Translations under genes and position numbers: made by a program
Assembly: GCF_019175385.1 (NCBI RefSeq)
Contig: NC_083346.1
Location: forward strand, 60,913,821 to 60,977,820
Length of the DNA stretch: 64,000 bases
Direction: 5' to 3'
Source: Lycium barbarum
Taxonomy: Eukaryota > Streptophyta > Magnoliopsida > Solanales > Solanaceae
Shown here: piece by piece, positions 1 to 12,313 of the stretch
Layout of the letters: the number at the start of each line of letters is the position of its first letter
Numbering within the stretch: position 1 is the first letter of the stretch
Notes under the pieces: generated by a model
The model's database searches: none
What the model was told of the DNA's origin: nothing
What the model saw: the letters and a program-made list of their open reading frames with translations, nothing else

Positions 1-1422
1 GTGGCAAGTCTACGCCACTAGATATTGAGAGAAGCTCATTGTTCCCGTTACTCCGTTCACCCGGGAGCGGCGAAGATGTATCATGACCTTAAGTCTATAT
101 ATTGGTGGAATGGGATGAAGAAAGATGTAGCTCAATGTCCTAATTGCCAACAAGTGAAAATCGAGCACCAAAACCCGAGCGGATTATTGCAAGCTATAGA
201 AATCCCAACTTGGAAGTGGGAAGTGATTAACATGGATTTCATTACAGGCTTACCCCGTTCTCGACGTAAATATGATTCTATATGGGTGATCGTAGATACA
301 CTCACAAAGTCAGCCCATTTCTTACCGGTCGCAACGACGTATGTGGCGGAAGATTACGCAAGGCTTTATGTTAAAGAGATAGTGCGACTTCATGGTGTTC
401 CTGTATCTATTATCTCCAATAGAGGGACTCAGTTTACAGCTAAATTTTGGGAGTCTTTCCAAGAGGGTTTAGGGACCCGAGTTAGCCTTAGCACGACATT
501 TCATCCAAAGACCGATGGACAAGCTGAACGTACTATTCAGACTCTTGAAGATATGTTACGGGCATGTATGATAGATTTTGGAGGAAATTGGGACAGTCAT
601 TTGCCACTCATTGAATTTGCTTACAATAATAGTTATCATTCTAGCATTCAAATGGCACCGTATGAGGCTTTATATGGGCGAAAGTGTAGATCCCCAATTG
701 GGTGGTTTGAAACAGGAGAGACTAAATTGATAGGGCCAGACTTAGTCCAGCAAGCCATAGAGAAAGTCAAGCTCATACGAGATCGGTTATTAGCGGCTCA
801 AAGTCGTCAAAAGTCCTATGCGGATAATCATCGAAGAGACTTAGAGTTCCAAGTTAAGGATTGGGTATTCTTGAAAGTGTCGCCAATGAAGGGCGTTATG
901 AGATTTGACAAAAAGGGGAAGCTTAGTTCCAGGTACATTGGGCCTTGTGAGATTGTGCGCAAGATAGGCAAGGTGGCCTATAAGTTAGATCTACCTCCCG
1001 ATTTGGAGTCAGTTCATCCAGTTTTCCACGTCTCGATGCTCCGGAAATGTATTGGAGATCCTACTAGGATCGTCCCAGTAAACGATTTGCAAGTGACAGA
1101 GAAATTGACTTATGAAGAGATACCCATTGCCATACTAGACAGGCAAGTACGGAGGCATAGAAACAAGGAAGTGGCCTCAGTTAAGGTTCTATGGAGAAGC
1201 AGTAAACGAGAAAAAATTACATGGGAAGCGGAAGAAAGTATGCGATCCAAATACCCACATTTGTTTCAGCCCATTGGAAGAGATCTAAGACGAGATATCG
1301 AGATCACAAGGTATGTATGTTTTCCTTTTATACTTTTGGGTCGTGTGTGGCCAAATTCTATTGCTATTGTGTTGTTGCCCTGTGAGGCATTGTTATTATG
1401 GGTTATTGTGACAGGATGGTAG
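1..1422 (+). pseudogene. RT1 pol 3' fragment: integrase plus chromodomain, inactivated
   Basis: This is the C-terminal part of a Ty3/Gypsy polyprotein that would insert element cDNA and tether it to chromatin. The frame is open from base 1 but has TAG at 19-21, where relatives have CAG. The HHCC zinc site follows ([12 protein letters not shown], then CPNC) but lacks four residues before CPNC compared with RT10. Of the DDE triad, the first Asp (NMDFITGLP) and Glu ([10 protein letters not shown]) are present. The second Asp is Asn (IISNRGTQ; a GAT to AAT change), which should abolish catalysis. A GPY/F-like motif (YIGPCEIV) and a chromodomain ([15 protein letters not shown], then TWEAEESMRSKYPHLF) follow. 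The usual stop is lost, so the frame runs about 40 codons into the 3' UTR. Confidence 0.9.
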
Positions 1423-1477
1423 TGCCATATTATAGGGGAAACTCTGGCGAAATTTTTGTAGAATCCCCGAAGGCTTT

Positions 1478-1513
1478 AACATTCGTCCTCGAATGTTCTT
1501 AAGGGGGGAAGAA
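1478..1513 (+). promoter_or_regulatory. RT1 pre-PPT stem-loop and polypurine tract
   Basis: An inverted repeat with 8-bp arms (AACATTCG / CGAATGTT) and a TCCT loop lies at 1478-1497. The purine run AAGGGGGGAAGAA at 1501-1513 touches the LTR. In this family the purine tract primes plus-strand DNA synthesis. The same stem, with the complementary loop AGGA on the sense strand, precedes the PPT of RT6, RT7 and RT10. RT1 therefore carries the loop in the opposite sense. Confidence 0.75.
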
Positions 1514-4061
1514 TGTTACACCTCGGAAAATCTTCCGTTGGTATGCAAGTGAACGAACTAGTGAGGAGTATGAGTACACGATGTCTTCGTGAGCGAGCGT
1601 TGACATTCGGTGATTATAGATGAGGGTTCAAAGATGTTAGAGATGGGGGAAGAGGGTTGCCAAGAGAAGACAAAGTATTTGATAAGTAACGGAAAGGAAA
1701 TACGAGTAACGAGTTAGCGAGAGCTTAATGATGTCTTGGAGAAGAGTGATAACGTCCCTTGGATTGGTATTGAAGTGTTGAACAAGTGTTAAGAAGGTCC
1801 CATAAGGATTGGAGGTCAAACGAATCGACGGAACGAACTTCGGAATCACTGGGGATTATACGGCCAAACATACTGGTCGTATAATTTACACGGTCCGTAT
1901 GTTTGGGAATGTATAATCAACCCAGATTGGCCAAACTCTCTGGACAAAACATACGGCTAGAACATACGGTCAGTAGATTTTATACGGACCGTATGTTGAT
2001 CCGTATAATTGGTCGGGACAGATTTTGCTCAACAAATGTAAGGGACCAAGGTTATTTCATTTCATTTCTACATCACACCCCTTCTCTCTAAAACATCTCT
2101 CTACATTTATTATACAATTTTTCAAGGATTATTAGTCATCAACAACACTAATCAAGTGAATCAAGTGTAAGAAAACCCATTAAGGATCATCCAAGTCAAG
2201 AAATCCAAATGGAGGAAAACTAGGGTTTTGCTCAAACTGGAGTGTTATCAACTAGAGCTTGTAGCTTCAACATCTAAGGTAATATTCATGATATTTATAT
2301 GTTGTTTAAGGTATTTGAGAGTTGAAATGCTTGGTCGTTAGAAGAGTAGCAAAATGGGTCATGAATGATGAATAGTGACGTTTTGAGAAATAGTTTGAAT
2401 TGAATCATGATTGTTGTTGTGTTGTGAGATGAATGCGTTATAAACGACGTTAAGATCATAAAATAAACATTGTATATGAATGGACGAGGTCGGGAGTTAT
2501 GACCATGAATATGGGTGAATTAGGAGCAAATTGAGAAATCTAGATAATGTGGATAATGTGGACGACTAATGGCTATTGTTATGATATTATGAATGTATTG
2601 TTGACGTTTGGGAGTTGAATTATTATATGGACAAATGTTGTATAAATAAAGGAGATGCTGTCCGATTTTCTCTGGCTTTAGCCATGTGTGATAGTTATCA
2701 ATTCTAATGATAGTATGACCTTAATGAAGGTAGAAACGTGAGCATCGGAGGAGTATGTGCAAGTGTAGAATAGTTCAACGAAAAGGTATGTAAGGCTAAC
2801 CCTTCTTTCATAAGGCATGGTTATTTGGCCAAGCGTCTAAACCTTCCTTAAGACTATGATTCCTTCAAATGATTTGATCCTCCGAGCTAGTAAGCTCATG
2901 ATGCTTGGTAATGCTACGATTGTACCAAGTCCCTCGTGTGACAAGTAGGCCCATAAGGTAGATGGTATCATAATGACGATGATATTGATAATGATAGTAA
3001 CAATGATCAGAATGATATGATGCTAAAGATGCTTATGAGCTATTATATTATATGTATGTGTCCCTTTGAAGAGCTATAATAAGACCCCGAGCTTATGATG
3101 CCGGGTAAGAATATATGTATATGAATATGTATAGAGTATGTATATGATTACGTAACGCGCGCCCACCTCTGCAGAAGGTACGGATAACCCTGATGCCTTG
3201 GTAGGGCCAGGTATGTATGACCTTGAGCCTTGACTGGCCAAGTATGTATGAAACACCGAACCTTCATGGTCGGGCATGCTATATATATATATGTATATGC
3301 TAAGTATATGACATCAATATGAGTACGAGTATGTTATGAATATGAATATGAATGGAAACAATGAATACGAATACGAAAATGAATGTGAAGGTAATTAAGT
3401 ACGGATATGGATGTACGTACACGGATACGCAATAGAAATGGAATGTTCTAGTGGAAATCAAGTAAGTGCCACGACGACGATATTATTATCTCCCACCCTA
3501 TGTTATCTCATATGTTGTATATCATGCTTCTATATTGTTGTTGATCATGCTTTACATACTCCGTACATTCTTCATACTGACGTCCTTTTGTTTGTGGACG
3601 CTGCGTCATGCCCGCAGGTGCACAGGGAGACAGACCAGATTTATAGCTCCATTCTCAAGGACTACATAGCAGAGCTCCAGTTCATTCGGAGCCATACCTT
3701 TTGGGTACTTATTCTTTTGTGTATATAATTATGGGCATAACGGGGTCCTGTCCTGCTCATGTGATATGTTATACTCTTCTTAGAGGCTCGTAGACATGTG
3801 TATATGGTTAGATATGTCTGGCCTTGTCGGCCTATATTTTGTATATCATTTTGTTGGCCTCGTCGGCCCATGTACAGTGATGTGGCATAGATTCCTATAA
3901 TGATATAAAGATGTTGTTGTCCAACGGGACTAGTATGATGGATGAATAGAAATGTATGTTTAATATGTGGCTCACCTAGATGTTATGTGAAAGTATGTCC
4001 AAGGGTGCCTGGGCGGGATAGCACCGGGTACTCGTCGCGGCCTCCTAGTCGGGTCATGATA
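1514..4061 (+). repeat. RT1 3' LTR (about 2.55 kb)
   Basis: The LTR starts TGTTACACCTCGG directly after the purine tract. U3 carries palindromic TACGG/CCGTA motifs at about 1860-2010. The conserved LTR blocks are at 3551-3619 (double hairpin and GCAGGT), about 3735-3755 (GC palindrome) and about 3780-3870 (GAGGCTCGTAGACATGTG, then repeated GGCCTTGTCGGCC). The terminal bases are decayed (ATGATA for GTGACA). Short reading frames inside it look like chance. Confidence 0.85.
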
Positions 4062-5220
4062 ATAAGTGTTTCAACAACTTAACGTTAGTGTGAATCATTT
4101 TGAATGTAGATTTCGAGCTTGGAAAGATAGACGTTGAGTGGTTAAGTAGATGACGAAATATGTTAAGGCTGTCCCTTTCTTTCTTTTGGCATGATCATAT
4201 TGATACGAACATATACGAGCGATATTCATAATGACTCCACTCTTATAAATATTAGGAGCATATGTTCCTGATTATCTTATGATGTTATTGATCTTGTCCC
4301 ATGGTTATTGATCTTATCTCGTGGTTATTGATCTTGTCTTATGATTATTGATCCTTCAAAGTAAGTTATGCTGATGATGCTACCTTCAAACACTTCTTTG
4401 TATGTATGTATCTATTTTATGACATCGGGCCGCGCCGCGCCTTAGTCAGTCGGGTACGACACCTATTGTGCACACCAATGCAGTTGGGTACGGTATGATG
4501 ATGATGGCCCCAAGAGTGGCTTAATGATGATGATGCATCCCCACGGTGTGGCTTATATATATGTATGATTATTTTTTTTAAAAAAAGAAAAGCATGTATG
4601 CCATCCGCCCTTAGAGGCATTCAGATGTACGGGTTGCTTCTCTCTTATCTCATGTTACTTTCAAGTCTTATTTATGTTGTTCTTCATACCTTACATACTT
4701 GGTACATTAATCGTACTGATGTCCTTTTGTTTGTGGACAATGCATTCATGCTTGCAGGTAGAAAGGGAGGCGATTCACTCCCTTAGGCCGCCTTCTCAGC
4801 CCTTGTACTGGAGCACTCCACTTGTTTCAGAGTTGCAGTCTAGCTTGGTTTCATACTTTTGTGTAAATTTGGGTATGGCGGGGCCCTGTCCCGTTCTTAT
4901 TATGCCATGTATTCCAGTAGAGGCTCGTAGACAGATATGCAGAGTCGGATGTTCTATGGCCTTTTCAGTCTATATTTCGTTGTTTCATTATCTTTGATAG
5001 CCTTTTCGACTTGTACACATAGGTTCAGCTTGATTACGTTCGTATATATATCTTTGGGCTTGTGTCCTTTTCAACTTATGATATCTAATATTTAGCAGGT
5101 TGTCGCATGATGGCCCTCACGACCCACACTCAGGTATGCCTATGTAATGCATGTATGTCTTGTGGTGCTCGTTAGGTTAGATCTAGGTGCCCGGCATGGC
5201 CTTCCGGTTAGGTCGTGACA
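4062..5220 (+). repeat. X1: 3' half of an LTR of family X
   Basis: This is the 3' part of a second Gypsy LTR family, ending GGTTAGGTCGTGACA at 5220. It contains the same conserved blocks as the other LTRs: double hairpin at 4691-4759, GC palindrome near 4877-4893, and GAGGCTCGTAGACA near 4919. The first bases (ACGTTAGTGTGAATC near 4083) match the last bases of the other X fragment near 8838. The two fragments are therefore complementary halves of the same LTR type, interrupted by different elements. No primer site follows, so this is a solo or 3' LTR remnant. Confidence 0.7.
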
Positions 5221-5742
5221 CTTACATTCAATTGTTGCATGTCTATCTTTAGATTTCTTTCTTCGTATATATGTTATCTAATTGTTATCGGCCTATGATA
5301 CCTATCGGTACATGGTGTTTGTACTGATACTACCTTGTTGTACTCTTTTTCTGGGTACAGAGTTCGTAGTAGGTTCCTCCTCTGCACCTCGTGAGTGATC
5401 CTGAGGCTCAGTTTGTAGAGTTTCCTGGGTGCGCATCTGATGGATTCTGTTGCTCCGAGATTCTTCGATCTTACTTGTAATTATTTCACATTCTGAGATA
5501 GTATTTGTATTTCAGACTTCTATTCTTCAGAATTATGTATTAGCAGCTCTTGAACTTTTCAGACCAGATTCCGGAGAGGATGTATTATTATTCCGCATTT
5601 AGTAGTTATCTATATTTTGAGACTTCTTAATCTTTTTATTTACTTTTCTTACATTTGGATTGGATGATGAATATGGGAAAAGGTTCGCCCACTAGGGGGG
5701 TTAGTGTGAGTGCCCGCTCGATCCACTAATTGGGTCCTGACA
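5221..5742 (+). repeat. RT2 5' LTR, 3' part
   Basis: The stretch ends TTGGGTCCTGACA, and a primer site follows after three bases, which defines the LTR 3' boundary. The 5' boundary cannot be fixed: base 5221 is where the X1 LTR ends, so the rest of this LTR was probably separated by that insertion. Confidence 0.6.
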
Positions 5743-5745
5743 AGT

Positions 5746-5757
5746 TGGTATCAGAGC
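5746..5757 (+). other. RT2 primer binding site
   Basis: TGGTATCAGAGC is complementary to the 3' end of plant initiator tRNA-Met, the usual primer for minus-strand synthesis in this lineage. It lies three bases after the LTR end. Confidence 0.85.
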
Positions 5758-5958
5758 CCTAGGTTACCAGGTCTTACAAGTACAAGAGCATATGTAGTAG
5801 CGTCTTGCGGATCGGTACGATGAGCTCAGTACTTATATTAGAGAGGCTATAGGACATTTATGAAACTTTGAATTCTTTCATTCATTCATGCTACTTTATT
5901 CAAATTGATATCTGGAGTATTCGAATTGGTATTTGATTTCACTTTTATTCTCACACAA

Positions 5959-7703
5959 ATGGTGAGGACGCGCGCTACCATTGCGAGACATGAGGTGCCC
6001 AAGCCCTCCTCTAGGAGAGCCAGTGGCCATTCCATAGGTCGTGGCCATGCTAGAGGCCATGGTGCCGCACAAGCCAGGGGCGGGGCCTTTACGGCTGGTC
6101 AGAGATGTGCTAGATCCGCATCACCAGAGCTAGAGCTAGAGCGTTAGCCAGAGCGTTTGCCAAAGCGTCAGCCTGCCCATCAGCCAGTGCGTGAGCCAGC
6201 AGGTGAGTGGGAGCTGAGACCGGCCCAAACTCAACCTGAGGTGATTTCTACTGCAGTGCTTCAGGACACCATGTTTCATGCTCTGCACTATCTTGATGGG
6301 ATTCATGTGGTGGGTGGTCCCACAACTCAAGGAAGGTCACAAACTAGAGCGATAGTACAGACTCCAGAGTAAGGCTAGACTCAGAAGATGCAGCCTGCTG
6401 CTGCCATGTCCCCTCAGATTGATGGTATTCCAGTAACTGTTGATGCTCCTAAGCCCGCTGCTGGTCCAGTTATGACTATTGGAGATCAGAGTTGATTGGT
6501 AGATTTCTGAAGATGGATCTGTCGAGGTTCTATGGTACACCGACTAAAGATGCTTATAAGATTGTTGTGGATATGCATGACAGGTTGTATAAGATGCGGA
6601 TTGTTCAGTTCCATGGAGTTGACTATGTGCTCTATCAATTGCGTGGGGATGCAAAGAATTGGTGGAGGTCCTTCATCGATTGCCGGCCAGCTGGGTTGCC
6701 TCCAATGTCTTGGGCTCAGTTTCATCAGGACTTTTTAGAGATGCACGTTCCCCGAACTCTGAGAGACCAGAGGAGATATGAATTTATCTACCTACAACAG
6801 AGGGATATGTCTGTAGCTGAGTATGAGGCCCGATTTATATTCATGGCATGTTATGCTACAAAGTTGATTCTTATTGAGACAGAAAGGGTCAGGAGATTCG
6901 TGGGTGGACTGGTACTTTCGTTGCATATGGCGTGGCTTCAGCTTGTCGCCATATATGCTTATTTTTAGTGCCATGGTGCGAGTGTTAAATCAGCTAGGAT
7001 AAGAGCCCATGGTGGGGGTAGTGATAAGAAGCCCAGTCAGTACGGTAGCTATAGTGGGTCGACTTCTAGGGGTGGGGGCCAGCTGGCTAGGATTTTTTAG
7101 CCACATTCCAGCTGCCCTATTCAATCAGCAATCCAAACTTCTTTTGTTGGTCCTTTGAGGCAGAGTGTGTATAGTTCGGGGCAGGTTTCTGGAGGCTTTT
7201 ATTCTCCGCCAGCCGATCGAGGTGGTCATACTGGTTCTTTAGGTTCAGTATTTCATCCCCCGCCATCCAGAGCTTTTCTGCATGTGGTGATACCTGGCAC
7301 ATTGCTAGGGAGTGCCCCAAGTTCAGACAGAGTGGAGCCTAGTAGGGTTTCAGATTTCATGCCTCTAGGACTCCGGCATCTTCAGGTAGCTGGGTGGTTC
7401 TATTTATAGAGGCAGTGCTCAGAGAAGCTACGGTGGTTCTCAGCCTTCTAGGGGTGGATATCTGAGTAGGAGTGGTTCTCAAGCTTTCAGAGAAGGAGCT
7501 CATTCTGGCCAAAGTAGTCGTGGTGGTGCCCATTGTAATGCTTTTCTTGGCTGGTCAGAGGCCGAGACGTTAGATGCTGTTATCACAAGTACCAATTCTG
7601 TTTGTCACCAGGAATCTTCGGTCTTATTTGATCCAGGGTCTACTTTTTCGTATGTGTCACTTATTATTCTGTGGGTTGGGATTTAGTTTGTGACCGACTT
7701 GAC
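5959..7703 (+). pseudogene. RT2 gag and start of protease, degenerate
   Basis: The start is the ATG at 5959 (MVRTRATIARHEV), about 200 bases after the primer site. The N-terminus is rich in Arg, Gly and His, and then stops break the frame. A retrotransposon gag (capsid) domain is readable at 6492-6968: RFYGTPTKDAYKIVVDMHDR, QLRGDAKNWWRSF, MSVAEYEARF, ERVRRFVGGL. A damaged zinc knuckle (ACGDTW, then HIARECP) lies near 7280-7320 in another frame. The protease active-site segment LFDPGSTFSYV is near 7625-7660. The sequence is then cut by the X2 LTR. At least four stops or shifts make it non-functional. Confidence 0.75.
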
Positions 7704-8887
7704 TATTACACCTTGGAAAATTTCGCGCTACTAAGGTCGTAGCCAGCTTAGTATGGGCCTGAGGAAGAGCAAAGTTATGCAAGGATTAAGGAGAAAGGTT
7801 ATATTATAAGAGTGTAATAATGGTACACATATGACATTTGGAGACCATATGGGTTGAATTGGTTCATGTCACTTGCCGAAAAGCCCTCGTTGCTGTAAGC
7901 TATGTGGGGCCCACACGCAGGAGTTTTATAAAGGACATATGAAGAGATATATGAGTAGTAAATGGAATGTTGAGCAATTCCTAAGAATGATCCATAAGCC
8001 AAATATGGGCATAAGCCCTCCAAAAGGACGATTTAAGGAAATATTTTCGGATGATCTGCCTTGGGGGGGCCAAAACACTATTATAAGTTTTGAATTTGGA
8101 GAAACACCAAGAATGAAAGTTGTAGGTAATTGAATGATCTTTATAACCATAGGTCGTGGGCCCTCACACGATATCCGGATCAAGACATATGACTTTTTTA
8201 CTAAACAAACATGCAGTAAGAAAAATTAGGCCTACGCGAACGCGCCCAAAGGGGGCATGATCGCGCTGAAGGATTTTTATGTCGGTCCAGGTTCTACCTG
8301 GACCGTTATAAAAAAGTGGGGTTATCCCCCATTTTCTCATCCAAACACCCCAAATCCCCCTCAAATTCTCTGGAAACTTCCCCACACTTCCCACACCCAA
8401 TTTTAAGATAAAACTAGGTATAATTTCCCAATTTCGGTCCGGATAGCGTATAGTTATTGTTGCATAATCTTATAGTAGCGTGTTGTGGCCCTACACTTAA
8501 GGTGGAAGAGTGACGATGCAACGATATTAACGGGAGAAAGTTATGGATCTCTTCCTATTTATGTTAATACCGGCTGATTTACGAAGATAGAGTGGTTTAA
8601 TGATTGTATAGCGAGTTAATTAGTTAAGGAAGTTGGAAAACAGCGTGTGGACTATTTTATGGAACACTTTGATATAGGAAATGATATTATTTATGTTGGT
8701 ATTGTTGTTGTTTTTGTTGGTTGTTGAACTAAGATTTTGGGCTAGGCATTTAAACAGGGGAGATGCTGCCCGTTTTCACCAAAATATAAAATAGTTTGAT
8801 TTGAAACTTAGGATAAGTGTGTGATAAGGAGACTAACATTAGTGTGAATCCTCTCGAATGTAAATTTACGAGCTCGGGCGAATAAGC
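7704..8887 (+). repeat. X2: 5' half of an LTR of family X
   Basis: It begins TATTACACCTTGGAAAA, a decayed TGTTACACC LTR start, inside the RT2 protease region with no purine tract before it. It is therefore a new insertion, not the RT2 3' LTR. The candidate left target site is TTGAC (7699-7703). It ends at 8887, where the minus-strand RT3 LTR begins. Its last 50 bases are similar to the start of X1. Reading frames within it (for example 7873-8133) match nothing I recognise. Confidence 0.65.
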
Positions 8888-10139
8888 TGTCACGACCCAG
8901 CTAGGGGCCGCAACGGGTACCCTGGGCTAACCACCGAGCACCGCTCATACTATTACTTCTTAGACTCATTCAAAAATCATTTATCGGTTTCATGCTCATT
9001 TACAAAGAAATTTCTTTTCATTACAAAACATAATGCATTTATACAATAACATATATCAATATATTTACACAATATCCACGTCATTAAACCACATAACCCA
9101 CATTGAGTATCTACGAGCCTCTATTGGATTACACATACAACTGTACACAAAAGATTCATCATGAGCACCTCCAGAACAAGGGAGTGCTTTCAGTCAGCTA
9201 ACAGCTTCTAAGAGTCCGGAGAAAGATCTCCTCCCTGTCTACCTGTGGGCATGAACACAGCGTCCAAATAAAACGGACATTAGTACGAACATTGTACTGA
9301 GTATGTAAGCCAGGAATGAAATGAACAATGTCATAGAAGCATCATGAATCATAAGAAAAGATATAACCTGCTTGAGTGTTATAAGAAACATACTTTTTAC
9401 ATATATCATATTTTATATCATCATAGTATATGTTTTGTCACATCCCATATATCATCACATACTTCATCACGTACATCGTCACATCGTACTCCGCATCATT
9501 ACCCGCGTCCGGGTAATCCTCGTATGCCGCCCACTAGTGGTGATCATGCCCGGCCCTCTAGGCTCGGTGTAAACATAGCAGCCCGCAGTAGCGGTGACAT
9601 GCCCGTCCATATAGGCGCGGTGGAATCATACGCATCCCGCATTCGCGATGACATGCCCGGCAAAATAGGCACGGTGGAATCTTATCATCACAAAATCAAT
9701 CATAACACATCACTATTACACATCTCATAACATAGCATCATCTTATCATTTCTTGGTATCTTATACATATCATCATCGTATTACAAACTAGCATTGTTAC
9801 TCATCTTATAGACATATCATATATTAGCATTAAGAGCATACGTTAAGCTTTAAGGGCAACCACACTATGTCGGGGTCACGTAAGGTCGTGAACCCCCGAT
9901 TATATTATGAACGTTTATGAGTATCGTACCTCGGCTTGAAGGAAATAGAGCATAAGGCGAGTGTTAACAAACATAACATCATTAGTCTTATAGGAACATC
10001 GTGCCACAATTTCTTGAATCGCTATACCCTAGCTCATTATCATCACCATCATACTCATATGTAATTCAATATACATATTGAAGGATTCATAGGCTTCGTT
10101 TTGTAGAAGGATTACATAAGACTTGAAGGATTCATGCCT
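8888..10139 (-). repeat. RT3: minus-strand LTR, 5'-truncated
   Basis: The left end TGTCACGACCCAGC is the reverse complement of the standard LTR 3' end. The candidate target site to its left is TAAGC (8883-8887). The conserved double-hairpin block is at 9242-9309 (minus strand). Three diverged units of about 54 bp (centred on ATGCCCGG...GGCTCGGTG) lie at about 9530-9690. The right edge, where RT4 reverse-transcriptase sequence resumes, shows no matching target duplication. The 5' end of this LTR is therefore either deleted or not recognisable. Confidence 0.65.
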
Positions 10140-12086
10140 TTGGAGCACCCCAAGGTGAGGAACTTGGTCGGATGAAACCTTTATCCAACAAGTCCTTCAA
10201 CTGATCCTTTAATTCCCTTAGCTAGGACGAGCCATACGACAAAGTGGAATAGAAATAGGTTGGGTGTCGGGGATAACATCAATACCAAAATCAATAACTT
10301 TATTAGGAGGAATGCCAGGAAGATCTTCGGGATAATCACTGACTATGGGAACTGATGCAAATTCGGGTACTACGACTTTTGTATCATTAACCGCAACCAA
10401 ATGGTAAATACACCCCTTAGTAATCATCCTATGAGCCTTAAGATAGGAAATAAATCTACCCCTTATCTTAGCAATTTCACCCTCCAACACAATAACAGGC
10501 TCCTGGGGAAAGGCAAGACAAACTAACTAATGGCGACAATCCACATTAGCATAACACGCGGACAACCAGTCCATCCCCATAATTACATCAAAATCCACTA
10601 TCTCTAGTTCATAAAAATCAGCCATAGTATCACGTCCCTTAATCACAACAAAACAATTTCTATATACCCTAGAAGCGATAACAGGAACAACAGAAGGCGT
10701 TTCAACAACAAAAGGTTCCAACAAAGGTTCGAGTTTCATGCCCATATCAAGAGCAAAATAAGGGGTCACATAGGATAAATTTGAACCCGATCAATCAATT
10801 AGTAAGCATCATGAAAACAGATTGTAAGGATACTTGTAACCACAGAATCAGAAGCCTCAGTGCCTCCCTAAGAGTCAGCCCATAAAGTCGAGCTGTCCCT
10901 CTACCAGAAGTACTAGCAACTTCCTTTCCTTTACCGTTATTACGAGCATTCTGATTATTATTGTTAGCATTACCAGCAGGCGGATTTTTAACAGATGCAG
11001 AAGTAGGCGAATCATTCTTTTGGTTATTCATAGCAGCCATCTCACATAGCCACTTTTTGCATTCCTTCTTAATGTGGCCTCTAATACCACAATGATGACA
11101 GATACGTTCTTCTCACACAGGCGGATGACTACTTCCCTGCAAAAACTTACTATTATTATTATTTTTCTGGCCTTGCCTACCAGAAGGTACACTAGCATGG
11201 GAATAAGAATAAGACTGAGCAGGTGCAGAATACCCTCTTTTCTACCCTCTATTATAGCTGTTACCACCGAAACCACCCGCAGATTGGGCCTTCTTATTCT
11301 GGTCTCGATCCACCCTCTTCTCATTTTTCCATCTCTCCTGCTGTTCATCAAACCTAACCAAAGATGCGAAAGTGCAAGTAGAAGACATAGCAACAGCAGC
11401 ACATGCAGACTTGATACGTGGTACCAAGCCTATCACAAATGAGTCAACCTAAGATTTTCAGTCGGAATCATGTATAAAGCATACTTTGACAAATGGGTGA
11501 ACTCCAAACTATACTCACGAACCGACTTGTTACCCTCTTCCAGCTTTTCTAACTTCGTAGCCATAACAATTCATTCTTCATCAGACAAGAACCTTTCCAT
11601 GAATGCCTCTTCAAATTCAGCCCACATCGGAGCTAAAGCAGCGTCACTCCTCTCAGATTCCCACATCTCAACGGATGCGTGAGCAACATCCTTCAACTGA
11701 TAAGAAGTGAGCCTCACTTCTTTGAAATCCTGAGCATCCATTGCCCTTAATGCCTTGAAGGTCTCATCTAAAAAGTGGTGGGGGTCATCCACCTCTCATG
11801 ACCCAAAGAACTCTGGTGACTTTAAGTCTAGGAATTGCTTAAGTCTGCCACCACCGTGAGTTCCCACACCTTCATGCTACTGCTGAGCTGCAACCAATGT
11901 AGTTAACATTCGAATAGCCATTTACATAGTACCAATCTCTGGTACACCCACAATAGGAGCAGGTAGTGCAGGAGGTGTTTCTTGATTTCCAGCATCATTT
12001 CCATTACCAGCATTCGCGCCCCCAAGATATCGGTTAGCTCTCACGGGTTGTGCTCGGTTATTGTTTTTGGATTACGTTAGAGCCAT
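10140..12086 (-). pseudogene. RT4 gag-protease-RT start, degenerate
   Basis: Read on the minus strand from the ATG at 12084-12086 (MALT followed at once by a stop). The capsid domain is at 11571-11792 (DDPHHFLDETFKALRAMDAQ, ELRLTSYQLKD-like, FMERFLSDEE). A frameshifted zinc-knuckle region lies near 11060-11110. The protease region is at 10527-10769 ([21 protein letters not shown]), and the protease-RT linker and RT entry are at 10218-10490 ([33 protein letters not shown]). RT breaks off after its WGAP motif at about 10140. Stops and frameshifts are numerous. RT fingers and palm, RNase H and integrase are missing. Confidence 0.8.
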
Positions 12087-12297
12087 CTCTGCAAAACACG
12101 AATTAACGAGCGAATTAGAACGATCCTAAAAGGACTTTGAGCTCTACAGCACAATCTAGAATAAAGAAGAATAGGAAACACCTATAAATGACCAGGGAGT
12201 TTCTCGGTCATGCAGGTGATCAGGCTGCACAAGGAAAACTCCACTAGACACAGCTCCACCGACACCGACAATAATCCTAGGATGTATTTAAACCTAG

Positions 12298-12309
12298 GCT
12301 GTGATACCA
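12298..12309 (-). other. RT4 primer binding site (variant)
   Basis: On the minus strand it reads TGGTATCACAGC, one base off the common TGGTATCAGAGC. It lies between the gag leader (12087-12297, non-coding) and the LTR end at 12314. Confidence 0.75.
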
Positions 12310-12313
12310 AGCT

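Larger units (their letters stand above)
1..4061 (+). mobile_element. RT1: 3' part of a Tekay-type Ty3/Gypsy retrotransposon
   Basis: The window opens inside the integrase of a plus-strand chromovirus. In order it shows an integrase-chromodomain fragment, a short 3' UTR, a stem-loop plus polypurine tract, and a 3' LTR. The LTR begins TGTTACACCTCGG like the RT10 LTR. It ends in a decayed version of the usual terminal GGGTCGTGACA (both changes are C to T or G to A). The 5' half of the element lies left of the window, so its target duplication cannot be checked. It abuts, and probably inserted into, the family X LTR that resumes at 4062. Confidence 0.85.
5221..7703 (+). mobile_element. RT2: decayed Gypsy element (LTR end, PBS, gag, protease start)
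   Basis: A plus-strand element keeps the end of its 5' LTR, a primer site, gag and the beginning of protease. It is cut at 7703 by an X-type LTR. RT, RNase H and integrase are absent. Its LTR end (TTGGGTCCTGACA) and its gag (starting MVRTRATIARHEV) differ clearly from the RT6/RT10 type, so it is a different Gypsy subfamily. Confidence 0.7.

Noticed and set aside
11074..11442. Plus-strand 122-codon frame
   Set aside because: Antisense shadow of the RT4 gag region.
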